Assembly (NCBI RefSeq): GCF_023370775.1
Contig: NZ_JAMCCQ010000002.1
Coordinates: 722,059 to 786,058, forward strand
DNA length: 64,000 nucleotides
Source: Marivita sp. GX14005
GTDB taxonomy: Bacteria > Pseudomonadota > Alphaproteobacteria > Rhodobacterales > Rhodobacteraceae
Direction of reading: 5' to 3'
This document shows, piece after piece, positions 41,230-52,089 of this stretch. The notes below the pieces were generated by a model, which did not search any database, was not told the origin of the DNA, and saw only the letters and a program-made list of their open reading frames with translations. Position numbers and translations under genes: made by a program. Within the stretch, counting starts at the first letter, position 1, and each line of letters starts with the position of its first letter.

Positions 41230-42411
41230 TCAAGCCCGCGCGGCGGCGGCCTGTCCGGCAGCGACGCCCGAACTCCAGGCCCATTGGAAATTGTAGCCGC
41301 CGAGCCAACCCGTGACATCCACAGCCTCGCCGATCACGAAGAGCCCCGGCACATCGCGGGACATCATCGTGCGGCTGTCGATCCGGTCGGATGCGATCCC
41401 GCCCAGCGTCACTTCGGCGGTGCGGTAGCCTTCGCTGCCGGTGGGTGTCAGCGTCCAGTCCTTGATCCGTGCGGCGATGGCGTCTATGCGCCGGTCCGCC
41501 AGATCGCCGAGATTGCCGTGCAGCGGCAGCTCTTCCGCAAGATGATCGACGAGCCGCTCGGGGAGCATCTCGGCCAGCCCGGTGGTCACGTTGCGTTTGC
41601 CGTGCGTCTTGCGCAGTCCGCGCAGGCGGTCGCCCAGATCGATGCCGGGCAGCAGATCGACGCTGATCGGATCGCCTTCGCGCCAGTAGCTCGATACCTG
41701 AAGGATCGCCGGGCCGCTGAGCCCGCGATGGGTGAAAAGCATCGCCTCTTCGAACCGCGCACCGCCCGCGCTGGCCGCGACCGGCGTGGCCACGCCTGAG
41801 AGCGGTGCGAAACGCTTGTCGGTGAAGGTCAGCGGCACGAGCGCCGGGCGCGTGTCCGTGACGGCATGGCCGAAACGGCGCGCGATATCATAAGCAAGCC
41901 CCGTCGCGCCCATCTTGGGAATGGATTTGCCGCCTGTCGCCAGCACCAGATTGCGCGCCGTCACGATGCGGCGCTGTCCGTCCCGGTCCAGCATCATGGT
42001 GAACCGCGCCCCGTCATGGTCAAGCGCGGCCAGCGACGTCTGCAACCAAAGCTGGGCGCCCGCGCGGGCCATTTCGCCGCGCAGCATGTCGACGATCTGG
42101 GTTGCCTTGCCGTCGCAGAAGAGCTGGCCCAGCGTCTTTTCGTGCCACGCGATCCGGTGACGGTCCACGAGATCGAGAAAATCCCATTGCGTATAGCGGC
42201 TGAGGGCGGATTTGTGGAAATGCGGGTTGGTGCCGAGAAAGCAGCCGGGTTCGGTGTGCATGTTGGTGAAATTGCATCGCCCGCCGCCCGAGATGCGGAT
42301 CTTCTCGCCCGGCGATCCGGCGTGATCGATCACCAGCGTTCCCGGCCCGGCATGGGCCGCGCACATCATGCCGGCGGCTCCGGCTCCGAGGATCAGCGTC
42401 TGGAGTTCCAT
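41230..42411 (-). CDS. BaiN/HI0933-like FAD-dependent oxidoreductase
   Basis: A 393-residue flavoprotein with the N-terminal FAD motif LILGAGAAGMMCAAHA, the family mark KIRISGGGRCNFTN, LVLATGGKSIPKMG, and the C-terminal GGYNFQWAWSSG. The family is widespread and some members are said to act on bile acids or tRNA-related steps, but the true substrate here is unknown. It precedes the two paralogues by 4 bp, so all three are likely one operon. Confidence 0.88.
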   Translation of the reverse strand: MELQTLILGAGAAGMMCAAHAGPGTLVIDHAGSPGEKIRISGGGRCNFTNMHTEPGCFLGTNPHFHKSALSRYTQWDFLDLVDRHRIAWHEKTLGQLFCDGKATQIVDMLRGEMARAGAQLWLQTSLAALDHDGARFTMMLDRDGQRRIVTARNLVLATGGKSIPKMGATGLAYDIARRFGHAVTDTRPALVPLTFTDKRFAPLSGVATPVAASAGGARFEEAMLFTHRGLSGPAILQVSSYWREGDPISVDLLPGIDLGDRLRGLRKTHGKRNVTTGLAEMLPERLVDHLAEELPLHGNLGDLADRRIDAIAARIKDWTLTPTGSEGYRTAEVTLGGIASDRIDSRTMMSRDVPGLFVIGEAVDVTGWLGGYNFQWAWSSGVAAGQAAAARA

Positions 42412-42546
42412 CCGCCGCACCGATCACGGATAGAGTCATTTTGCAAGGCGGCGGATCATTCCACTGGCTTGCATGCAGAAAATCGGCTAGCCTTCCGGCA
42501 AGACCCGGAAAACACGGGCGTTCGAGGCAGACAAAGCGGTGATACC

Positions 42547-43713
42547 ATGACGGAAATGGTCTATGGCGCGGTTCCCGCGCGGGTTGGCGAACCTGTTTTG
42601 CCGAAATGGTGGCGGACGGTCGACAAATGGTCGCTGTCCTGCATCCTGATCCTGTTCGGCATCGGCATCCTTCTGGGCCTCGCGGCATCGCCCCCGCTGG
42701 CAGAGCGCAACGGCTTCGCGCCCTTCCATTACGTGCAGCGGCAAGCGGTCTTCGGCGGCATGGCGATCGCCGCGATGTTCTTCGTCTCGATGCTCGGTCC
42801 CGTGCTGGTGCGCCGCATGGCGGTGCTCGGCTTTCTCGCCGCCTTCGTGGCGCTGGCGCTGCTGCCGTTCTTCGGCACCGATTTCGGCAAGGGCGCGGTG
42901 CGCTGGTATTCGCTGGGTTTCGCCTCGGTCCAGCCATCGGAATTTCTCAAACCGGCCTTCGTGATCGTCGCGGCGTGGCTTCTCGCCGCAAGCCAGGATC
43001 TGGGCGGCCCGCCGGGCAAGACGCTGTCTTTTGCGTTGACGGTGAGCATCGTGCTCATGCTGGCGCTGCAGCCCGATTTCGGACAGGCCTGCCTCGTGCT
43101 CTTTGGCTGGGGCGTGATGTATTTCGTCGCCGGCGCGCCGATGCTGCTCCTTCTCGGCATGGCCGGGGCGGTCGTGTTCTTCGGAACCGTGGCCTATCAG
43201 AACTCCGAGCATTTCGCGCGCCGGATCGACGGCTTCCTCAGCCCCGAGGTCGATCCCACGACGCAGCTCGGATACGCAACGAACGCCATCCGCGAAGGGG
43301 GCTTTCTGGGTGTCGGCGTGGGCGAGGGTCAGGTGAAATGGTCGCTGCCCGACGCGCATACGGATTTCATCATCGCCGTCGCCGCTGAGGAATACGGACT
43401 GGCACTGGTGCTGATGGTGATCGCGCTCTACACGGTGATCGTCGTGCGCTCGCTCCTGCGGCTGATGCGCGAGCGGGATCCGTTCATCCGGCTGGCCGGC
43501 ACCGGGCTTGCCGCGATGTTCGGCGTGCAGGCGATGATCAACATGGGCGTTGCGGTCCGGCTTCTGCCAGCCAAGGGCATGACGCTGCCCTTCGTGAGCT
43601 ATGGCGGCTCCTCGCTGATCGCGGGAGGCATCGCGGTGGGCATGCTGCTGGCCTTTACCCGCACGCGCCCGCAGGGCGAGATCGGCGATATCTTGCGCGG
43701 CCGCTTGCGCTAG
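42547..43713 (+). CDS. ftsW: septal peptidoglycan glycosyltransferase FtsW
   Basis: A 388-residue SEDS protein with ten or so membrane segments. FtsW polymerises lipid II at the septum with FtsI. Motifs: GAVRWYSLGFASVQPSEFLKP, LQPDFGQACLVLFGWG, and AVRLLPAKGMTLPFVSYGGSS, with the catalytic Asp in the loop NSEHFARRIDGFLSP to PDAHTDFIIAVAAEE. The ATG at 42547 was chosen. Confidence 0.93.
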   Translation: MTEMVYGAVPARVGEPVLPKWWRTVDKWSLSCILILFGIGILLGLAASPPLAERNGFAPFHYVQRQAVFGGMAIAAMFFVSMLGPVLVRRMAVLGFLAAFVALALLPFFGTDFGKGAVRWYSLGFASVQPSEFLKPAFVIVAAWLLAASQDLGGPPGKTLSFALTVSIVLMLALQPDFGQACLVLFGWGVMYFVAGAPMLLLLGMAGAVVFFGTVAYQNSEHFARRIDGFLSPEVDPTTQLGYATNAIREGGFLGVGVGEGQVKWSLPDAHTDFIIAVAAEEYGLALVLMVIALYTVIVVRSLLRLMRERDPFIRLAGTGLAAMFGVQAMINMGVAVRLLPAKGMTLPFVSYGGSSLIAGGIAVGMLLAFTRTRPQGEIGDILRGRLR

Positions 43714-43737
43714 GGCCGTTTGCCGGGTGCATCGGGG

Positions 43738-43757
43738 CGAATGTGTTGACACATTCG
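43738..43757. repeat. hairpin repeat (family B-like), between ftsW and murG
   Basis: CGAATGTG-TTGA-CACATTCG is a perfect 8-bp stem with the TTGA loop seen in the GATGCG-type stems. A second, less perfect stem (TTGCCGCA/TGCGGCGCAA region) follows within the next 25 bp. It lies in the 87-bp ftsW-murG gap. Confidence 0.6.
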
Positions 43758-43800
43758 GCCCGGTTGCCGCATGTGCGGCGCAAGGAAGGATCGGGCAGGC

Positions 43801-44925
43801 ATGACACAACCCTATCTGGTGATCGCCGCCGGGGGCACCGGCGGGCATATGTTTCCCGCGCAGGCGCTTGCCGAGGTGCTGCTTCGGCGGGGCTGGCGGG
43901 TGAAACTATCGACCGACGCGCGTGGCGCGCGCTATACCGGCGGTTTTCCCCATTCCATCGAGATCGAAGAGGTCTCCAGCGCCACCTTCGCGCGCGGCAA
44001 CGTGCTCGCCAGAGCGGCGGTGCCCTTTCGCGTGGCGGGGGGCGTCGCGGCGATGGCGTCGCGGATGATGCGCGACAAGCCGGATGTGGTGGTCGGGTTC
44101 GGCGGCTATCCCTCGATCCCGGCGCTGGGCGCGGCGACGCTGCTCAAGATACCGCGCATGATCCATGAACAGAACGGCGTTCTGGGCCGGGTCAACGCGA
44201 TCTTCGCCAAGCGGGTCGATTGCGTGGCCTGTGGCACCTGGCCGACCGATCTTCCCGAAGGAGTGGAGGCGGTGCATGTCGGCAACCCTGTCCGCCGCGC
44301 CGTCCATGATCGCGCCGGTGCGGCCTATATCTCGCCGGGCGAGTACCCGATGTCGGTGCTGGTGATCGGCGGCAGCCAGGGCGCGCGGATCCTGTCGGAT
44401 GTGGTGCCGCCCGCGATCGCCGCGCTGCCGCTCGAGATCGTGCGCCATCTGCGCGTCAGCCAACAGGCGCGCGAGGAGGATGCAGAGCGCGTCGCGGGTT
44501 TCTACGCCGAACATGACGTGAATGCCGAGGTGCTACCCTTCTTCAACGATATCCCCGCGCGCATGTCCGAAGCGCAGCTTGTCATCTCTCGTTCGGGCGC
44601 ATCGAGCGTGGCCGATATTTCCGTCATCGGTCGGCCCTCGATCCTGATCCCATACGCCGCTGCAACCGGGGATCACCAGAGCGCCAACGCGCGCGCGCTG
44701 GTGGAGGCCGGCGCGGCCATCCGCGTTCCTGAATCCATGCTTAATGTCGAAAGCCTCACCGAGCAAATCCTCGCCGTCCTGCAAAATCCCGAAGGCGCGC
44801 TCCAGATGAGCCTCGCCGCGCTGCGCGCCTCAAGGCCGGATGCGGCGCTCGATCTGGCGGGGCTCGTCGAGACGCTGGCCGGACAGACACAGATCTCCCA
44901 GACCCATGAAGGAGGGGCCGAATGA
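43801..44925 (+). CDS. murG: UDP-N-acetylglucosamine-N-acetylmuramyl-(pentapeptide) transferase
   Basis: A 374-residue GT28 enzyme making lipid II from lipid I at the inner face of the membrane. Motifs: [44 protein letters not shown], and [14 protein letters not shown]. Overlaps murC by 4 bp (ATGA). The ATG at 43801 is chosen. Confidence 0.94.
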   Translation: MTQPYLVIAAGGTGGHMFPAQALAEVLLRRGWRVKLSTDARGARYTGGFPHSIEIEEVSSATFARGNVLARAAVPFRVAGGVAAMASRMMRDKPDVVVGFGGYPSIPALGAATLLKIPRMIHEQNGVLGRVNAIFAKRVDCVACGTWPTDLPEGVEAVHVGNPVRRAVHDRAGAAYISPGEYPMSVLVIGGSQGARILSDVVPPAIAALPLEIVRHLRVSQQAREEDAERVAGFYAEHDVNAEVLPFFNDIPARMSEAQLVISRSGASSVADISVIGRPSILIPYAAATGDHQSANARALVEAGAAIRVPESMLNVESLTEQILAVLQNPEGALQMSLAALRASRPDAALDLAGLVETLAGQTQISQTHEGGAE

Positions 44926-46373
44926 ACGCCGCCACCAAACTTCCCGTCGATATCGGCGCGATCCATTTCGTCGGCATCGGGGGCATCGGCATGTCCGGCA
45001 TTGCCGAGGTTCTGGTGACGCTCGGTTACACGGTGCAGGGCTCGGACCTGAAGGCCAGCAAGATCACCGACCGGCTGGCAGGTCTCGGCGTGCAGGTTTT
45101 CGAAGGCCAGCGGGCCGAAAACCTCGATGGCGCGGAAGTCGTTGTCGTGTCCACCGCGATCAAGCCGGGCAACCCGGAACTCGATGAGGCGCGCAGGCGC
45201 GGCCTGCCGGTCGTGCGCCGTGCCGACATGCTGGCCGAGCTGATGCGGCTCAAATCGAACATCGCAGTGGCCGGAACGCATGGCAAGACGACGACAACGA
45301 CGATGATGGCGGAACTCATGGTCGCGGGCGGCTTCGATCCGACGGTCATCAACGGTGGCATCATCCATGCCTACGGCTCCAACGCGCGGATGGGGCAGGG
45401 CGAATGGATGGTGGTCGAGGCCGATGAGAGCGACGGCTCCTTCAACCGCTTGCCCGCGACCATCGGGATCGTGACCAATATCGATCCCGAGCACATGGAG
45501 CATTGGGGCGATTTCGAACGGCTGCGCGACGGATTCCAGGATTTCGTCTCGAACATCCCGTTCTACGGCATCGCGGTCTGCTGCACCGATCACGAGGAAG
45601 TGCAGCGTCTGGTCGGCCGTGTGACCGACCGGCGCATCGTCACCTACGGATTCAACGCGCAGGCCGATCTACGCGCGGTGAACCTGCGCTATGAAAAGGG
45701 CGTGGCGCGGTTCGATATCGCGCTGCAGGCCGAAGATGACATGATCGAGGGCTGCTCGCTGCCGATGCCGGGCGATCACAACGTATCGAACGCGCTCGCC
45801 GCCGTGGCCGTGGCGCGGCATCTGGGGATGAAGAAATCCGAGATCCGCACCGCGCTCGCGCAGTTCGGCGGCGTCAACCGGCGATTCACGCATGTCGGCG
45901 ATTGGAATGGCGTTACCATCATCGACGATTACGGCCATCACCCGGTTGAAATCGCCGCTGTCCTCAAGGCCGCGCGGCAGGCGTCCGAAGGGCGGGTGAT
46001 TGCGGTGCATCAGCCGCACCGCTACTCGCGGCTGGCCAGCCTGTTCGACGATTTCTGCGCCTGTTTCAACGAGGCGGATGTGGTTGCCATAGCCGAGGTC
46101 TTCGCCGCCGGCGAAGCGCCCATCGAGGGAGCCTCGCGCGACGATCTGGTTGCGGGGCTGGTCCGCCACGGCCATCGTCACGCGCGCGCGCTGCTGTCCG
46201 AGGACGATCTGGAACGGCTGGTGCGCGATGAGGCGGTGCCGGGCGATATGGTGGTCTGCCTTGGCGCCGGCACGATTTCGACCTGGGCGAACGCGCTTCC
46301 CGAACGGTTGAACGCGCGGAAGGTTGCTGCGCGGGCGCATCGACTTGCTACAATAGACGAAAACGTGTCCTGA
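44922..46373 (+). CDS. murC: UDP-N-acetylmuramate-L-alanine ligase
   Basis: A 483-residue Mur ligase. It joins L-alanine to UDP-MurNAc. Motifs: [16 protein letters not shown], the ATP loop [27 protein letters not shown], and [10 protein letters not shown]. Starts within the murG stop codon. Length is usual. Confidence 0.95.
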   Translation: MNAATKLPVDIGAIHFVGIGGIGMSGIAEVLVTLGYTVQGSDLKASKITDRLAGLGVQVFEGQRAENLDGAEVVVVSTAIKPGNPELDEARRRGLPVVRRADMLAELMRLKSNIAVAGTHGKTTTTTMMAELMVAGGFDPTVINGGIIHAYGSNARMGQGEWMVVEADESDGSFNRLPATIGIVTNIDPEHMEHWGDFERLRDGFQDFVSNIPFYGIAVCCTDHEEVQRLVGRVTDRRIVTYGFNAQADLRAVNLRYEKGVARFDIALQAEDDMIEGCSLPMPGDHNVSNALAAVAVARHLGMKKSEIRTALAQFGGVNRRFTHVGDWNGVTIIDDYGHHPVEIAAVLKAARQASEGRVIAVHQPHRYSRLASLFDDFCACFNEADVVAIAEVFAAGEAPIEGASRDDLVAGLVRHGHRHARALLSEDDLERLVRDEAVPGDMVVCLGAGTISTWANALPERLNARKVAARAHRLATIDENVS

Positions 46374-46389
46374 GCGGCGGACGACGGGT

Positions 46390-46433
46390 CTCGATGCGTT
46401 GACGCATCGAGATGTTTCCGTGGACGGAAACAT
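46390..46433. repeat. double-hairpin intergenic element (family B), after murC
   Basis: CTCGATGCG-TTGA-CGCATCGAG (46390-46411) and ATGTTTCCG-TGGA-CGGAAACAT (46412-46433), both perfect 9-bp stems with 4-nt loops. It lies 17 bp after murC and 89 bp before the DUF2484 gene. Confidence 0.8.
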
Positions 46434-46521
46434 GCCACGAGACTTCCCCGATCGCGTCCTTTTTTCGTCGGAAAGGTAGGGTTGTCTCGGGCATGCCGGA
46501 ACCAGACGGAACATTCAGGAT

Positions 46522-46770
46522 ATGAGCCATTCGCTGAGCGCCGCCTTCTGCTGGATCGTCCTTGCCGCGATCCTCGCCGCGATCCCGTCGCGCGACAACC
46601 ACTGGCGCCGCGCCTATCTGCTGATGATGCTCGGCGCGCCGATCCTGGTCTGGGTCTATCTCAGCGACGGGATCTGGATCGGCCTGCTGCTCACTGCGGC
46701 GATCTGTTCCGTGTTCCGATGGCCACTGCGTTATCTTCTGGCCTGGGTCCTGCGCCGCTCGGTGCGATAG
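46522..46770 (+). CDS. DUF2484 membrane protein
   Basis: An 82-residue protein with two to three hydrophobic segments ([30 protein letters not shown] and the region after [10 protein letters not shown]). The family is confined to Rhodobacterales and is found inside the murC-murB interval, which suggests a link with cell-wall synthesis; no function is known. Confidence 0.8.
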   Translation: MSHSLSAAFCWIVLAAILAAIPSRDNHWRRAYLLMMLGAPILVWVYLSDGIWIGLLLTAAICSVFRWPLRYLLAWVLRRSVR

Positions 46771-46810
46771 GGGGCTTTACCCGCGCGCGGGCTTTCGGCA
46801 CAAGCGCCGC

Positions 46811-47746
46811 ATGACACAGCTTCCCCAACCGCGCGGTCGCCTTACCGCCGACAAACCGCTCGCCGATCTGACATGGCTGCGTGTCGGCGGCCCGGCGGAC
46901 CGGCTGTTCCAACCGGCGGATCTCGATGATCTGCGCGCCTTCCTGCGCGAGTTGCCCGCCGGGATCGAGGTCTTCCCCATGGGTGTCGGATCGAACCTGA
47001 TCGTGCGTGATGGCGGCTTGCGGGCCGTGGTGATCCGGCTGGGGCGCGGGTTCAACGGGATCGGAATCGACGGCGCGCGCGTCACCGCGGGCGCGGCGGC
47101 GCTCGATGCGCATGTGGCCCGCAAGGCGGCGGATGTGGGGCGCGATCTGACCTTCCTGCGCACCATTCCCGGCGCCATCGGCGGCGCGGTCGCGATGAAT
47201 GCGGGGTGCTACGGAACCTATGTTGCGGACCGCCTTGTCGAAATCCGCGCCATCACGCGGACCGGCGATCTCGTGACGATCCCGGCGGCGGATCTTCACC
47301 TGTCCTACCGCTCGAGCCGCCTGCCCGAAGGCGCCGTGATCGTAGAGGCCGTGTTCAACGCGCCCGCCGGCGATCCGGACACGCTTGACGCACGGATGGC
47401 GGAGCAATTGGCCAAGCGCGATGCGACGCAACCCACCAACGACCGCACGGCCGGCAGCACATTCCGCAACCCGGCCGGGTTCTCCTCGACCGGGGCGCCG
47501 GATGATGTGCATGATCTCAAGGCGTGGAAAGTGATCGACGAGGCCGGGCTGCGCGGCGCGCGGCGGGGCGGGGCGCAGATGTCGCCGAAACATCCGAATT
47601 TCCTGGTCAATACCGGCGATGCCAGCGCGGCCGATCTCGAAGGTTTGGGCGAAGAGGTGAGAAAAAAGGTTTTCTTGCACTCTGGAATAGAGTTAGAGTG
47701 GGAAATCAAGCGCATCGGCGAACCGGGCGCTCCGGACGAGGGATGA
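46811..47746 (+). CDS. murB: UDP-N-acetylenolpyruvoylglucosamine reductase
   Basis: A 311-residue FAD enzyme that reduces the enolpyruvyl group to make UDP-MurNAc. Motifs: [46 protein letters not shown], and STFRNPAG. The ATG follows the DUF2484 gene by 40 bp. Confidence 0.94.
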   Translation: MTQLPQPRGRLTADKPLADLTWLRVGGPADRLFQPADLDDLRAFLRELPAGIEVFPMGVGSNLIVRDGGLRAVVIRLGRGFNGIGIDGARVTAGAAALDAHVARKAADVGRDLTFLRTIPGAIGGAVAMNAGCYGTYVADRLVEIRAITRTGDLVTIPAADLHLSYRSSRLPEGAVIVEAVFNAPAGDPDTLDARMAEQLAKRDATQPTNDRTAGSTFRNPAGFSSTGAPDDVHDLKAWKVIDEAGLRGARRGGAQMSPKHPNFLVNTGDASAADLEGLGEEVRKKVFLHSGIELEWEIKRIGEPGAPDEG

Positions 47747-47855
47747 ACCCTCGCGGATTTGAGGCGTGCAGCGGGCAGCTTGCACATATTAGAACAAGGG
47801 GCATGGCCCCGGGGCAGAAGCGGGGAAAATCCCCGTGATTTGAGGCGTTTTGGGT
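47747..47855 (+). other. 109-bp murB-ddl gap with direct repeats
   Basis: It holds the 11-mer GATTTGAGGCG twice (47756-47766, 47837-47847), the small hairpins GGGGC-ATG-GCCCC and CGGGGA-AAA-TCCCCG, and no gene. The second repeat ends about 8 bp before the ddl start and may give its ribosome site (GAGG). Confidence 0.55.
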
Positions 47856-48770
47856 ATGTCTGGCACGGCAGGCCCCAAAGTGGCAGTGTTGATGGGGGGG
47901 CTCTCGGCGGAGCGCGAGGTGTCCCTGTCCTCCGGGCGCGAATGCGCGGCCGCTTTGCGGGACGAAGGCTTTGAGGTTCACACCGTCGATGCGGGCCGTG
48001 ATCTTGCGCAGGTGCTATGCGCTCTTTCCCCCGATGTCGTGTTCAACGCGCTGCATGGCCGCTGGGGCGAGGATGGCTGCGTTCAGGGTCTGCTCGAATG
48101 GATGGGCCTGCCCTATACCCATTCGGGCGTTCTGGCCTCGGCCCTTGCGATGGACAAGGAGCGCACGAAAGCCGTCTACCGCGAGCGCGGATTGCCCGTT
48201 GTGGACAGCCTTCTGGCCCCGCGCGACGAGGTTCGGGCGCGGCATGTGATGGCCCCGCCCTATGTCGTCAAGCCGTTCGACGAAGGCTCTTCGGTCGGGG
48301 TGTATCTGGTGCATGAGAGCGCGAACGCGCCGCCGGCGCTCGGTGCGGAAATGCCGCAAACCGTCATGGTCGAAGCCTTCGCGCCGGGGCGGGAACTGAC
48401 GACGACGGTGGTGGGCGACCGGGCATTGGGCGTGACCGATATCCTGACCGACGGCTGGTATGATTACGACGCGAAATACGCACCCGGCGGCTCGCGCCAT
48501 GTCGTGCCCGCCGATATCCCGGACGAGATCACGGTTGCCTGCCTAGATTACGCGCTGCGCGCGCATGAGGCGCTTGGCTGCCGGGGCGTCACGCGCACCG
48601 ATTTCCGATGGGACGAGTCGCGCGGGCTGGACGGTTTGATCCTGCTGGAGACCAACACGCAGCCGGGCATGACGCCGACATCGCTGACGCCCGAACAGGC
48701 GGCGCATGCGGGTATGAGCTTCGGCGCATTGTGCCGCTGGATGATCGAGGATGCGTCATGCCGCAGATGA
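47856..48770 (+). CDS. ddl: D-alanine-D-alanine ligase
   Basis: A 304-residue ATP-grasp enzyme that makes D-Ala-D-Ala for the peptidoglycan stem. Motifs: [45 protein letters not shown], and [17 protein letters not shown]. The ATG at 47856 is preferred; TTG at 47850 is a possible alternative. Its 3' end overlaps ftsQ by 13 bp. Confidence 0.93.
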   Translation: MSGTAGPKVAVLMGGLSAEREVSLSSGRECAAALRDEGFEVHTVDAGRDLAQVLCALSPDVVFNALHGRWGEDGCVQGLLEWMGLPYTHSGVLASALAMDKERTKAVYRERGLPVVDSLLAPRDEVRARHVMAPPYVVKPFDEGSSVGVYLVHESANAPPALGAEMPQTVMVEAFAPGRELTTTVVGDRALGVTDILTDGWYDYDAKYAPGGSRHVVPADIPDEITVACLDYALRAHEALGCRGVTRTDFRWDESRGLDGLILLETNTQPGMTPTSLTPEQAAHAGMSFGALCRWMIEDASCRR

Positions 48771-49633
48771 GCCCGCGCCCCGATCCCGCGCCCTCGCGGC
48801 TGAAATACCGGATGGAGCGGCTGATGCTGACGCCGCTCTTCCGCCTCGCGCTGCGCTTCGGGTTGCCTTGCCTTCTGACCTTCGCGGCAGCGAGCTGGTG
48901 GCTCTCGGTCGATGAGAACAGGCGCATGGTGATCGACGGTTTCGCCGATCTGCGCGCGCAGGTCGAAAGCCGCCCCGAATTCATGGTCAACATGATGGTC
49001 GTCGATGGCGCGAGCGAATTGGTGGCGCAGGGCATTCGCGAGATCCTGCCGCTCGAATTTCCGATCAGCTCCTTCGATCTCGATCTGGAGCGGATGCGCG
49101 AGGAAGTGGTGGCGCTCGATCCGGTGAAATCGGCGCGGCTTTATGTGCGGCAGGGCAATGTGCTGCAGATCGATGTGACCGAACGCATCCCGGCGGTGCT
49201 GTGGCGCAATGACCGGGGTTTGCAGCTTCTCGATGAAGAGGGTGTGCTGGTCGGCCCGGCCTTCCTGCGCGCCGACTGGCCGGATTTGCCGCTCATCGTC
49301 GGCGATGGCGCGCAGGCACGGGTCGAGGAAGCGCTGGGTCTGGCCGCCGCCGCCGGCCCTCTGGCGCCGCGTTTGCGCGGTTTCGTGCGGATGGGCGAGC
49401 GGCGTTGGGACGTGGTGCTGGATCGCGACCAGCGCATCCTTCTGCCCGAAACGGACGCGGCCCGCGCGCTGGAGCGCGTGATCGCGATGGATCAGGCGGT
49501 CGATCTTCTGGAACGCGACTTGCTGGCCGTCGATCTACGGCTGGCGGAGCGTCCGACACTCAGAATGACAGACGGCGCGGTGCAGGAATTGCTGCGCATC
49601 CGCGCGATAGAGGCAGGGGAGCCATTGGAATGA
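48758..49633 (+). CDS. ftsQ: cell division protein FtsQ
   Basis: A 291-residue bitopic protein: a short cytoplasmic tail, one membrane helix ([16 protein letters not shown]), then a periplasmic POTRA domain with [31 protein letters not shown] and the FtsQ beta-domain. It links early and late divisome parts. The start lies inside the ddl gene, and the stop overlaps ftsA (ATGA). Confidence 0.92.
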   Translation: MPQMSPRPDPAPSRLKYRMERLMLTPLFRLALRFGLPCLLTFAAASWWLSVDENRRMVIDGFADLRAQVESRPEFMVNMMVVDGASELVAQGIREILPLEFPISSFDLDLERMREEVVALDPVKSARLYVRQGNVLQIDVTERIPAVLWRNDRGLQLLDEEGVLVGPAFLRADWPDLPLIVGDGAQARVEEALGLAAAAGPLAPRLRGFVRMGERRWDVVLDRDQRILLPETDAARALERVIAMDQAVDLLERDLLAVDLRLAERPTLRMTDGAVQELLRIRAIEAGEPLE

Positions 49634-50964
49634 TCGAGCTTTACGAGTCTCAACGGGCGATGCGCAACATGCGCCGCGCGGCGATGCAGCGGGGGGTGAT
49701 CGCAATCCTCGACATTGGCAGCTCGAAGATCGGCTGCCTTGTCCTGCGCTTCGACGGCACCGACCGGGGGCTCGAAAGCGAAGGGATCGGTTCTCTGGCC
49801 GGACAATCGGGCTTCCGCGTGATCGGCGCGGCGACCACCCGCTCGCGCGGCGTGCGCTTTGGCGAGATCGAGGCGATGACGGAAACCGAACGCGCCATCC
49901 GCACGGCGGTGCAGGCGGCGCAGAAGATGGCGCAGATTCGGGTCGATCACGTCATCGCCTGTTTCGCGGGCGCCGACCCGCGCAGCTATGGGCTGGCCGG
50001 CAAGGTCGAGGTTGCGGGCACCACGGTGGATGAGCAGGACGTGGCGCGGGTGCTGTCGGCCTGCGACGTGCCCGATTTCGGCCACGGGCGCGAGGTGCTT
50101 CACGCCCAGCCTGTGAATTTTGCGCTCGATCACCGCTCGGGGCTGATCGATCCGCGCGGTCAGATCGGGCAGGAACTGGCCACCGACATGCATATGCTGA
50201 CGGTCGATGCGATGGCGGTGCAGAACCTGGCCCATTGCATGAAGCGCTGCGATCTCGAACTTGCCGGCATCGCAAGCTCGGCCTATGTATCCGGCGTTTC
50301 GGCACTGGTCGAGGACGAGCAGGAACTGGGCGCGGCCTGTATCGACATGGGCGGCGGGGCGACCGGCATTTCGATCTTCATGAAGAAACACATGATCTTT
50401 GCAGATGCGGTGCGCATGGGCGGCGATCATGTGACGGGCGATATTTCCATGGGTCTGCAAGTGCCGATGGCGGTCGCCGAACGGATCAAGACATTCCACG
50501 GCGGCGTTGTCGCCACCGGCATGGACGATCGCGACATGATCGAGATCGGCGGCGATACCGGCGATTGGCACCACGACCGCCGCACCGTCAGCCGCGCCGA
50601 ACTGATCGGTATCATGCGCCCGCGCGTCGAGGAAATCCTCGAAGAGGTGCGCGCGCGGCTCGACGTGGCGGGGTTCGAACATCTGCCGAGCCAGCAGATC
50701 GTGCTGACCGGCGGCGCGAGCCAGATCCCCGGTCTTGACGGGTTGGCGAGCAAGATCCTCGGCCAGCAGGTGCGGCTCGGCCGACCCATGCGGGTGCACG
50801 GCTTGCCGCAGGCCGCCACCGGGCCGGGCTTTGCCAGCGCGGTGGGGCTTTGCCTCTTCGCGGCGCATCCGCAGGATGAATGGTGGGATTTCGAGATCCC
50901 GGTGGATCGTTATCCGGCCCGTTCGCTCAAACGCGCGGTCAAATGGTTCCGCGACAACTGGTGA
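49630..50964 (+). CDS. ftsA: cell division protein FtsA
   Basis: A 444-residue actin-like ATPase that anchors FtsZ to the membrane. Motifs: GVIAILDIGSSKIGCLV, AACIDMGGGATGISIF, and IVLTGGASQIPGLDG. The C-terminal end SLKRAVKWFRDNW is the amphipathic membrane-binding helix. Starts in the ftsQ stop. Confidence 0.95.
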   Translation: MIELYESQRAMRNMRRAAMQRGVIAILDIGSSKIGCLVLRFDGTDRGLESEGIGSLAGQSGFRVIGAATTRSRGVRFGEIEAMTETERAIRTAVQAAQKMAQIRVDHVIACFAGADPRSYGLAGKVEVAGTTVDEQDVARVLSACDVPDFGHGREVLHAQPVNFALDHRSGLIDPRGQIGQELATDMHMLTVDAMAVQNLAHCMKRCDLELAGIASSAYVSGVSALVEDEQELGAACIDMGGGATGISIFMKKHMIFADAVRMGGDHVTGDISMGLQVPMAVAERIKTFHGGVVATGMDDRDMIEIGGDTGDWHHDRRTVSRAELIGIMRPRVEEILEEVRARLDVAGFEHLPSQQIVLTGGASQIPGLDGLASKILGQQVRLGRPMRVHGLPQAATGPGFASAVGLCLFAAHPQDEWWDFEIPVDRYPARSLKRAVKWFRDNW

Positions 50965-50984
50965 TAGCAGCAGTCGACGCATGA

Positions 50985-51013
50985 CAAATCCCCGCCGGAC
51001 TGGCGGGGATTTG
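50985..51013. terminator. intrinsic terminator between ftsA and the opposed membrane gene
   Basis: CAAATCCCCGCC pairs with GGCGGGGATTTG across a 5-nt loop (50985-51013). Both strands carry short A/T runs beside the stem, so it can serve the convergent genes. Confidence 0.75.
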
Positions 51014-51036
51014 CGGTTTTGCGGAGACCCGGAGGA

Positions 51037-52089
51037 TCAGTCGAGATCGACCGGACGGCCGAGGAAGGCACCACCTGCCGCAGCCGCGAGACCGATCAGC
51101 GAGGCGAGCGCGGCAAGAAGCGCAGCGGTCGCGATACTGTCGGCCGCCTCATCGGCGGCATCGACGGCAGCGGCCTGAGCGTCTTCGAAAGCCTGTTGCG
51201 CCATGTCGAGCGAGGCCTGCATTTCGCCGCGCAGGCGTTCGAGTTCCGCTTCAACCTGATCGACATAATTCGATGCTTCCTGCGGCGTCAGATCGAGACG
51301 GCGCTGCATCACGCGTATGGCTTCCTCGCGGTCTTGGTCGTTCAGCACGGCGTTCTCGCCGCCGACCAGAGCGTCGCCGAGCTGTTGCAGCCGATCCTGT
51401 GCGTTGGCGGGGTTCTGCAGAATATCGGTCGCCGCGTTGCGCACGAGGTTGCGCGCACGCGCCTGTTCGGAGCGGCTGATCACGTTGCGGAACGCCTCCT
51501 GCGCTTCATCCTGGAAGTTCTGCGGCGTGATGCCCGCTTCGCGCAAGCGCGCGGCGACGGGATCGGGCAGGTCTTCAAGACCGATTTCGCTGACCGCGAG
51601 GTCGGGCAGATTTACATCGTCGGGAATTGCGGCATCGACGGCATCCGCTGTTGCCGATGCAGTCGTCGAGACGGCGGAGCCCGCCATGCTGATCGCCGAG
51701 CCGGCCATGTTGAAGAGCCCCACGCTCGCGCTCACGGCGAGCCACGCGGCGAGCAGGGTAGACAGCCCCCAGACAACGGCGCCGTGCAGGATCGCGCCGA
51801 TCCCGTGCAGCACACCGGCGAGCCGCCCGGCAACATAACCGCCCGCACCAAGTGCGACGAGTTGACTGAGGAACATCCAGATCGGCGAGGCTGTCGGCAC
51901 CGCGCCCAGCGGATCGGTCGAATCCACCTCGATCGCCGCGAACCCCAGCCCTGCGCCCAGAAGGGCCAGCATCGCGAAGACGGCAAGTCCGACCACCGTC
52001 CCGGCCAGGATCGCACCCCATGAGGCACGCCCCCCGAGATCGAGCCGCGCCTCGGGCGTGTAGGCCGTTGTTGTTCTGACATCCGGCAT
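51037..52089 (-). CDS. multi-pass membrane protein opposed within the division cluster (YrzE/PhnA-like N-terminus)
   Basis: A 350-residue protein. The N-terminal part has two or three glycine-rich membrane segments (WGAILAGTVVGLAVFAMLALLGAGLGF and ALGAGGYVAGRLAGVL), a long charged middle region, and a final membrane segment (ATAALLAALASLIGLAAAAGGAFLG). The opening resembles membrane proteins labelled YrzE or PhnA-like in databases. It lies on the opposite strand between ftsA and ftsZ. Role unknown. Confidence 0.75.
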   Translation of the reverse strand: MPDVRTTTAYTPEARLDLGGRASWGAILAGTVVGLAVFAMLALLGAGLGFAAIEVDSTDPLGAVPTASPIWMFLSQLVALGAGGYVAGRLAGVLHGIGAILHGAVVWGLSTLLAAWLAVSASVGLFNMAGSAISMAGSAVSTTASATADAVDAAIPDDVNLPDLAVSEIGLEDLPDPVAARLREAGITPQNFQDEAQEAFRNVISRSEQARARNLVRNAATDILQNPANAQDRLQQLGDALVGGENAVLNDQDREEAIRVMQRRLDLTPQEASNYVDQVEAELERLRGEMQASLDMAQQAFEDAQAAAVDAADEAADSIATAALLAALASLIGLAAAAGGAFLGRPVDLD

